Of a stretch of DNA of 64,000 nt, positions 58,370 to 64,000 are shown piece by piece (position 1 is the first letter of the stretch; the number at the start of each line of letters is the position of its first letter). The stretch is from Vesta saturnalis (taxonomy: Eukaryota; Arthropoda; Insecta; Coleoptera; Lampyridae): NCBI GenBank assembly GCA_036346205.1, contig JARFJB010001987.1, forward strand, positions 2,587,501 to 2,651,500. Direction: 5' to 3'. The position numbers and the translations under genes are program-made. The notes under the pieces were generated by a model. That model saw only the letters and a list, made by a program, of their open reading frames with translations. It was not told the DNA's origin and searched no databases.

Positions 58370-59345
58370 AACAACAAAACCTAGTTAATGAATAATAATA
58401 AACAATTTATCAAAATGAAAATAAAATAACATGATATACTTAAGTTTATTCAATATCTGATTGAAAAGGTAAACAAAATCAGAAGTCTTATACTATTCTA
58501 AAATTATATAAAAACATTACCTTTGAACGGTTCTGTCCATAAACTATAACTGGTAACTATGAAGCAGAATGGTGAACTTGGTGAGGTCAATGTCTTGCTT
58601 ATTTATCCTTAATATATTGTGTCCATAACTTTATTGAATTTCTTTGAAGTTTAATTCGCCAAATTTATTTATAAAAGTATGTAGAACTTGCGTTGTAAAA
58701 TGTAATTCAAGTAAAAATTGCCATTTAAACCAGAAAAATAAAAGAATAGTAAATTACTGACTTATACGTACCATTAAAAATAATTTTTAAAAATGCCATA
58801 TAAAAGTATGCATTAAAAAAATATGAGTAAAATAATTGCAAAATAAGTAAAATAGGAGTGCAAACTAAGTACAAAATAAGTAAAATAGAAGTGCAAACTA
58901 AGTAAAATAAGTAAAATAGGAGTGCAAATAAGTGCCTAAAAAAACAAATAAATGCTTTAGTTTTAAATATAATGAATTAGAAAATAACTTACCACCAAAA
59001 TCGGATAGCACAAAATATAAAATTAGGTAAAAACCATGCTTACTGCTGTAACATTCAGCATTAAGTGAATTAAAAAAAAGCTTTCAGAATAACTCAAGTG
59101 AGTATTCCCCCTAAAAGTTTTCACTCGTTGCGCGGATATAATAATATAAATCCAATTTTTTAAGAAAGGGAACTATAACTATTTATGTAATATTACACCC
59201 AAAAGATATGTTCTAGGAAATGCAAATTAAGTTGCCTTTCTCAATTCTATATATTAATAATTAAAAACCTTTCCAACATTACGCCAAATAAATGAACGAT
59301 CTTAAATTAAGGTATTTTTAATACAACCACAAAAAAAAAGGTTGT
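57965..59345 (+). repeat. Unclassified 1.3-kb repeat, copy C3
   Basis: Same orientation as C1, more diverged, and carrying a (TA)n expansion at 58302-58367. It lies head to head with C2 across a spacer of about 130 bp and ends in the same A-loop hairpin and GGTTGTTACA. Confidence 0.75.
58302..58367. repeat. (TA)n microsatellite inside C3
   Basis: Pure TA tract at the position where C1 and C2 have only a short TATATATCTATCT-like sequence. Confidence 0.95.
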
Positions 59346-60429
59346 TACAAAGGGTGGTAGTAGTTTAAAATATACATACTGTTACGCACTCGTAACTCGT
59401 AACTCGTAACTCGCTTCACTCGCTCCTGATCGTAATAATAAACTCGTGTGAAACAATATGTATATTTTAAACTAAGCCCTCAAAATTATCGGCTGCAACT
59501 GATTACATACAAACTATTAATTGCATTATCAGTTTGAGCCGATAATTTTGACGTAATATGAAAGCAGACGTCAAATCGAATGCTCAACAAACGATTAACT
59601 AAGATATATTAACGCCTATATGTTTGCAGCAACAACATTATGTATATCCTAATCCGAGATGCCAAAATGATTGCTTTGTTACATTAAGGGGGCATTCAGC
59701 GCAGCAAGACGCGGTTATGATTTTTAGTGATACAAGAAGGTCCTAAACCGTTTATATCCGGCCTAAATTTTACCGACCGTTTGATATTAACTTGATATTT
59801 CATATATGGACTAGACTATTCAGACTATTCAGTTTCAGACCGTATGTTTATTGTCTAAATTTATGAAGTGTATTATAAAACAGAAAAAAACAAGTTTGTT
59901 GTTGAGTTCATTTAATTGTGACGTATTTTAGGACTCCATTTTGATAAAAAAAATGGAAATAAATCTATGGTAACCTAGGGTACCGTAGATTTAATTTCCA
60001 TTTTTTTACCCTTTTTTATTGGAATACTTTGCTTATTGCGCATAACAAAAAAGCCAAGTGAGTTTTTGAATTCACTTAATTCTTAAAATAAAATAATACC
60101 TAGCTGGCTCTGATTTTGAATACATATGGTTTAGATTTAGTTGGGCCATATATAAATTAACCAGACCTTCTATACATGGCCTAGGCTGTATGTGAAACAA
60201 ATGTTTATTCTGCACATGGTCGAATGTCTGTAGTCCTTTTATACACGGTCTGCATTATACATACGGTCTGTAACATATATTAAAATCTACAGATATAACT
60301 TAAAAAACAGTATCAATTCTATAATTCCAAAAATGAAAATTGATGTGTGACAAAGCAATATCATTCTTGATTTCTACATCAGTTTTACAGTAATTTAAGG
60401 TAAACCGACCAAACACAATCTTAATTCAT
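59346..60429. other. Stretch with CGTAACT triplet repeat and an inverted relative of the 31-kb repeat
   Basis: CGTAACT occurs three times near 59392-59412. About 59500-59700 is an inverted relative of the 30965-31090 unit (GACGTCTGCTTTCATATTA on its complement). No gene recognised. Confidence 0.4.
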
Positions 60430-61004
60430 TTAAATAATTCAATACGATGTTGAGTTAAGTTGTCAGATACGCTATAGACGGTATTATTAAACAACCTTTT
60501 ACGCTCCATAACTAATGTTTTGGGTGTGATATGATGTGAACATTACTAATACTGCTCTTGACCTTTGTGGGTTCTTTACGCCGATTCTGTGAGATCTATC
60601 AATTTCAGAAAGTTGTATTTTTACCTGTAGATGATTTTCGAAAATTTCAATAATAGTTTTATCAGTATCGGTATTTTCGTTGACTTCCGGTGCACCGAAC
60701 ACCCGAATACTGTTTCTACGACCATCTTGTTCAAGGAGGTCCATCTTGATATCAACTTTTTGTAAATCAGTTTTGTTATTGGCTATATCTCTTTTTAACA
60801 AGGAAATCGATTAACTCAATTCATTGTATTTTGAAGACATCTCATCTAATTTAACATTCATAATACAGATTATGAACTGAGTCTGTCCTTAGCAAATTTT
60901 TTGAGCATGTCATACATATTATTATCAATCTGGGAGCCACTAGGTGAATTACTGGAGTCCTTTTGATTTGAAGAACGAAGAACTTGATCATACGTGTTAG
61001 GCAT
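60430..61004 (-). pseudogene. LINE ORF1-like protein relic (coiled coil + RRM-like)
   Basis: ATG at 61004 (MPNTYDQVLRSSNQ). Three in-frame stops near 60870, 60860 and 60810 precede an open run with SLLKRDIANNKTDLQKVD (coiled coil) and EQDGRRNSIRVFGAPEVNEN. It continues FENHLQVKIQLSEIDRSHRIG and RAVLVMFTSYHT, then a frameshift near 60540 to MERKRLFNNTVYSV and DNLTQHRIELFK. This is the domain order of insect L1-like LINE ORF1 proteins. No adjacent ORF2 is present. Confidence 0.65.
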
Positions 61005-61241
61005 TTTGGTTTATCACTGTCCTGCTCTACACTATTCACAACTACAGTAAATATGTATCAGGTTATAGTAACCTATAATATAACTGTTATTATTTACTTC
61101 CTTAATTTCACTATTTACTGTTAATTAAAATAATATGAATAGCCAGCCCGCTAAAACACGTCTACTATCACCACATGCTACACCTCGTATGATATAGCTC
61201 TTTTTTGGATGCAGTCTACCGTACCGAGAGGGTATTGATGC

Positions 61242-61242
<1 letters not shown>

Positions 61243-61301
<59 letters not shown>

Positions 61302-61305
61302 TATA
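61243..61305. repeat. (TA)n microsatellite flanking mariner
   Basis: TA tract on the left of the CAGGGTGATTTT terminus; its partner is at 62550-62608. Confidence 0.95.
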
Positions 61306-62546
61306 CAGGGTGATTTTCAAATAACATAACAATTAATTATTCCCGCGTGTTTACCGGTGTTTATTCCCTCACCACGCATATTCGGGTTGTTATGGAACTG
61401 CAAACAATCTTTGTGATAAGACGGCTGTTAATTTTGTTTTGTTTGTTTACACTTTTTATGTCAAGCAGAAATGTGTCAATTTGTTGTCAGTTAATCGCGT
61501 GTTAGATTTTAGTCAGTTAGTGATTATTGAAAAATAAAGAATGGCTCATGTGTATGAAAATAATGAACTCGTGGACATGCTGTTGATTTATGGGGAATGT
61601 CGTCAAAGTGCAGCTGCAGCTGCAAGGCTGCATGCAGAACGCTTTCCATTAAGAGTGCATCTGACATCCCGTAGTTTTATAAATCTCGTTCAAAGAGCAA
61701 GGGATACTGGTTATTTAAGAGAACATCGTGGAGGGCATGTAGGAAGACCGAGACAACCTGTGAATATGCAGAATGAAGAAAAAATTTTGAATACTGTTGA
61801 GGAAGATCCATTGATAAGTACTAGAGAAATTGCACGTGAGGTCGGTGTAAGTCAAACAAAGTTGTGGAAAACATTGCGGGAAAATCAGTTGTACCTATTT
61901 CACGTTCAACGTGTACACGCGCTACTTCCTCAAGACCATCCCCGTAGAGTTGAGGTCTGTGCATGGCTTTCACAAAACAATGCAGATCATTTGAATTTTA
62001 CAAGAAAAATTTTATGTGTGGACGAGGCAATATTCACCAGAAATGGAACCAACAATTTCCGCAATACTCATGTTTGGTCATTTGAAAATCCCCATGCTAT
62101 ACGGAGATCAAGTTTTCAAGAAAGATTTTCCGTAAATGTTTGGGCTGGCATTGTAAATGGAATACTCATTAGTCCGCACATGTTGCCAGGCCGTTTAACG
62201 GGCGAGAATTATCTCAATTTTTTGGAAAATCATCTACCTAATCTGCTGGAAGAACTGCCATTGGATATAAGGCGGAGCACCTCCTCATTTTAGACGAGAA
62301 GTGCAGGAGTTCCTGGATTATACTTTTCCAAACAGGTGGATTGGTCGAAATGGGCCAGTTGCGTGGCCACCTCGCTCACCAGACCTTACACCATGTCATT
62401 TGAAATAGAACTTGACTGCTTATTCCTTTAAAACGAAATATTTTTTTTATTTTTGAGTTTATTAAAAAATGTTATTTGAGAAAGTTGTTTATTTTAATTA
62501 GTTCTATACACAGTTTAAAAAAAAACGCATCAACTTAAAAATCACC

Positions 62547-62549
<3 letters not shown>
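61306..62549 (+). mobile_element. Mariner element, TIR CAGGGTGATTTT, inserted in (TA)n
   Basis: Left end CAGGGTGATTTTCAAAT and right end (inverted) CAGGGTGATTTTTAAGT, flanked by TA inside a TA microsatellite. Length 1,244 bp. Unlike the other elements here its TIRs appear short. Carries one plus-strand transposase gene with internal deletions. Confidence 0.9.
61541..62406 (+). pseudogene. Mariner transposase lacking second and third catalytic Asp
   Basis: ATG at 61541 (MAHVYENNELVDMLLIYGE) opens a 250-residue frame: DUF4817-like HTH (HAERFPLRVHLTSRSF), a second HTH (STREIAREVGVSQTKLWKTL), LCVDEAIF (first Asp) and FSVNVWAGI. At LDIRR, near 62271, a small deletion removes the segment that should hold the second Asp and shifts frame. 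The protein resumes as APPHFRREVQEF, then NRWIGRNGPVAWPPRSPDLTPC and immediately HLK and stop, so the third Asp and the C-terminus are gone. Most of the gene is otherwise clean, suggesting a fairly young but dead copy. Confidence 0.9.

Positions 62550-62608
<59 letters not shown>
62550..62608. repeat. (TA)n microsatellite flanking mariner
   Basis: TA tract following the right mariner end. Confidence 0.95.
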
Positions 62609-62613
<5 letters not shown>

Positions 62614-63115
62614 ACTTCAAAATGATTTAGAACATAATGTAGGTGTGAGTACACCAATTGTATATCTAGGTAGAATGACGCCAGAAAACTGTAGACCGTA
62701 AATGTGAGATTACTCCAAGTTAAATAAGAACAAATATTAGAAATTGGTTTTACAGTGTTGCCATTTAAAGACGTCTGAATGTGCGGGATAAATACTATAA
62801 AAAGATATTTAGAAATAGCTCTGTTACGGCAAAGTGCTGAACTAAATTTCTATACAATTTTACGTATTTGTATTACATGATTTCGACGTCCACAAGTTTT
62901 TCAAAAATCTCAACGTAGGAGTATAGAATGAGACCTCTGCACAGAATGAGTATTATAGAGTTCTATCGGAATCGTCTGCTGCCAACGGTCCTTCTCTAAC
63001 ACTCATACTAAGAAAATTATTAAGGATTGTAATCTGGCGTCCATGTACAGACGCCACTTTGCAAAGTGTAGCCAAATTGATGAACCCAAAAATGATAGAA
63101 TGATGCACACACACA

Positions 63116-63118
<3 letters not shown>
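62609..63118. other. Stretch without recognisable gene
   Basis: No motif recognised. Confidence 0.4.

Positions 63119-63179
<61 letters not shown>
63119..63179. repeat. (TA)n microsatellite
   Basis: Pure TA tract preceded by a short CA run. Confidence 0.95.
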
Positions 63180-63180
<1 letters not shown>

Positions 63181-63356
63181 TATATATCGATACCGATGAT
63201 ATTCCGGATATTTGATAACCAAACAGTCGCTAATTCTTTTATCAAAATAATGAGTAAATCGTGTTGTTTTACGCAGCTCATTTATTAATAATGAAATTAC
63301 AAATTTTACTGCAAAAACAAATATGTATGTAGTACATGTACATAAAAAGGCTTACA

Positions 63357-64000
63357 TTACAGTAGTGGAAAAATAATCAGAGATTTTTTTTGAACATTTC
63401 CTCGTCTTTTTTTATCAGCTAAATCGCGAATTCGTTTTAATAAAAGCAATTGAGTTGAGATGCTTTCCTCTTGATCTTCAAACCATGATAGCGCAGTTTC
63501 TAATGCTTCTCCATGACTGATTCGTTCTCCTTCATGATCCTCTTTTGAGCTTTCATCAGCATCTTCATCCTCACTCTCTTTTTATACCAGAGAAATAATT
63601 TCATTGGCGTTCAATATTTGGAAACCTGGGTCATCCTCACTTTCCAACCATGCTTGTGCATCTCCCCATTAATGATCATTAAACCCAGCAGTTTGAGGAA
63701 ATAACTCATTCATCACCTCTTCCAAGTCTTCCTCAAGAGTTTCAAGAGTATCAACAATCTCTTCACTTCGTCCTATCAACTTATTCCAGGCGTTTCGGAG
63801 ATTCTCTGGTGTTACAGTGTTCCATCTATTGGCTAACATGTAACAGCAATCCTTAAGAGAATGTTTTTTTGTAAAAGATATTACACCTTCTTCATCATCT
63901 TATGCCAGTAGTAAACGACGTAAAATTTCCTTCTTATACATCCGCTTCAAGTTCTCTATCACCCCTTGATCCATCGGCTGTATCAGACTTGTGACATTGG
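63357..64000 (-). pseudogene. Tigger/pogo-type transposase C-terminus, runs off right edge
   Basis: Minus strand from the window edge: NVTSLIQPMDQGVIENLKR, the hallmark of the Tigger/pogo DDE domain, with the third catalytic Asp in PMDQ. It continues as RMYKKEILRRLLLA, stop (near 63901), DDEEGVISFTKKHSLKDCCY and MLANRWNTVTPENLRNAWNKL. A second stop lies near 63670 and a third near 63583, then acidic KESEDEDADESSKEDHEGE. The frame ends FPLL, stop at 63357. The N-terminal CENP-B-type HTH and first two Asp lie outside the window. A non-functional copy, unless the three stops are sequencing errors. Confidence 0.85.

Overview
The window is AT-rich animal DNA, most likely from an insect. The evidence is the density of Tc1/mariner-type elements with a DUF4817-like N-terminus, several classes of insect-style non-LTR retrotransposon, a Tigger/pogo relative and abundant (TA)n, (TG)n and (GTGA)n microsatellites. 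That assignment is inference; nothing in the window names a species. I found no host protein-coding gene I would defend. Almost everything recognisable is a mobile element, usually decayed, nested or rearranged, plus one tRNA-like gene cut by the left edge and one tRNA-derived SINE. There is no sign of prokaryotic gene organisation.

Layout. 1-66: tRNA-like 3' part. 1866-3346: mariner-like element with 272-bp terminal inverted repeats (TIRs). 4591-6226: 1.6 kb of GTGA/GTG then GTGC repeats. 6445-8510: rearranged LINE pieces (ORF1, RT, RNase H). 9123-9325: near-perfect 203-bp palindrome. 9420-12724: decayed I/R1-type LINE ORF2 on the minus strand. 15490-20990: a CR1/jockey-like LINE tail split by a 4.8-kb insertion that itself carries a head-to-head composite of two DD41D mariners. 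21395-27694: two copies of a second long-TIR mariner with the same left flank but opposite internal orientation, one holding an RTE-like LINE fragment, separated by a Tx1/L1-like LINE C-terminus. 28855-30530: LTR-like region ending in a primer-binding-site-like motif. 32959-35585: mariner MITE and a large palindrome with a mariner relic in its loop. 36055-37536: another DDE transposase relic that retains a 55-bp intron. 39.2-41.6 kb: diverged non-coding repeat. 43.0-45.7 kb: SINE and Tx1/L1-like LINE (ORF1 + endonuclease). 46-54.9 kb: long alternating GTGTGC/TG arrays, a LINE fragment and a recent about 2.5-kb tandem duplication. 56.5-59.3 kb: 2.8-kb palindrome formed by two copies of an unclassified repeat. 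60.4-61.0 kb: LINE ORF1 relic. 61306-62549: mariner with both later catalytic aspartates lost. 63357-64000: Tigger/pogo transposase C-terminus running off the right edge.

How it fits together. The five DUF4817-type mariner relics are one superfamily with the DDE triad in DD41D spacing where it can be counted. Several have TIRs of 270-580 bp, and two sit between (TA)n tracts as expected for TA-targeting elements. The LINEs belong to at least four lineages. None of the transposases or reverse transcriptases seen here is intact, so the locus is a graveyard of mobile elements. The features most worth a second look are the composite and flipped mariners, the palindromes at 9.2 and 56.5-59.3 kb, the cytosine-free 1.47-kb strand and the recent tandem duplication.
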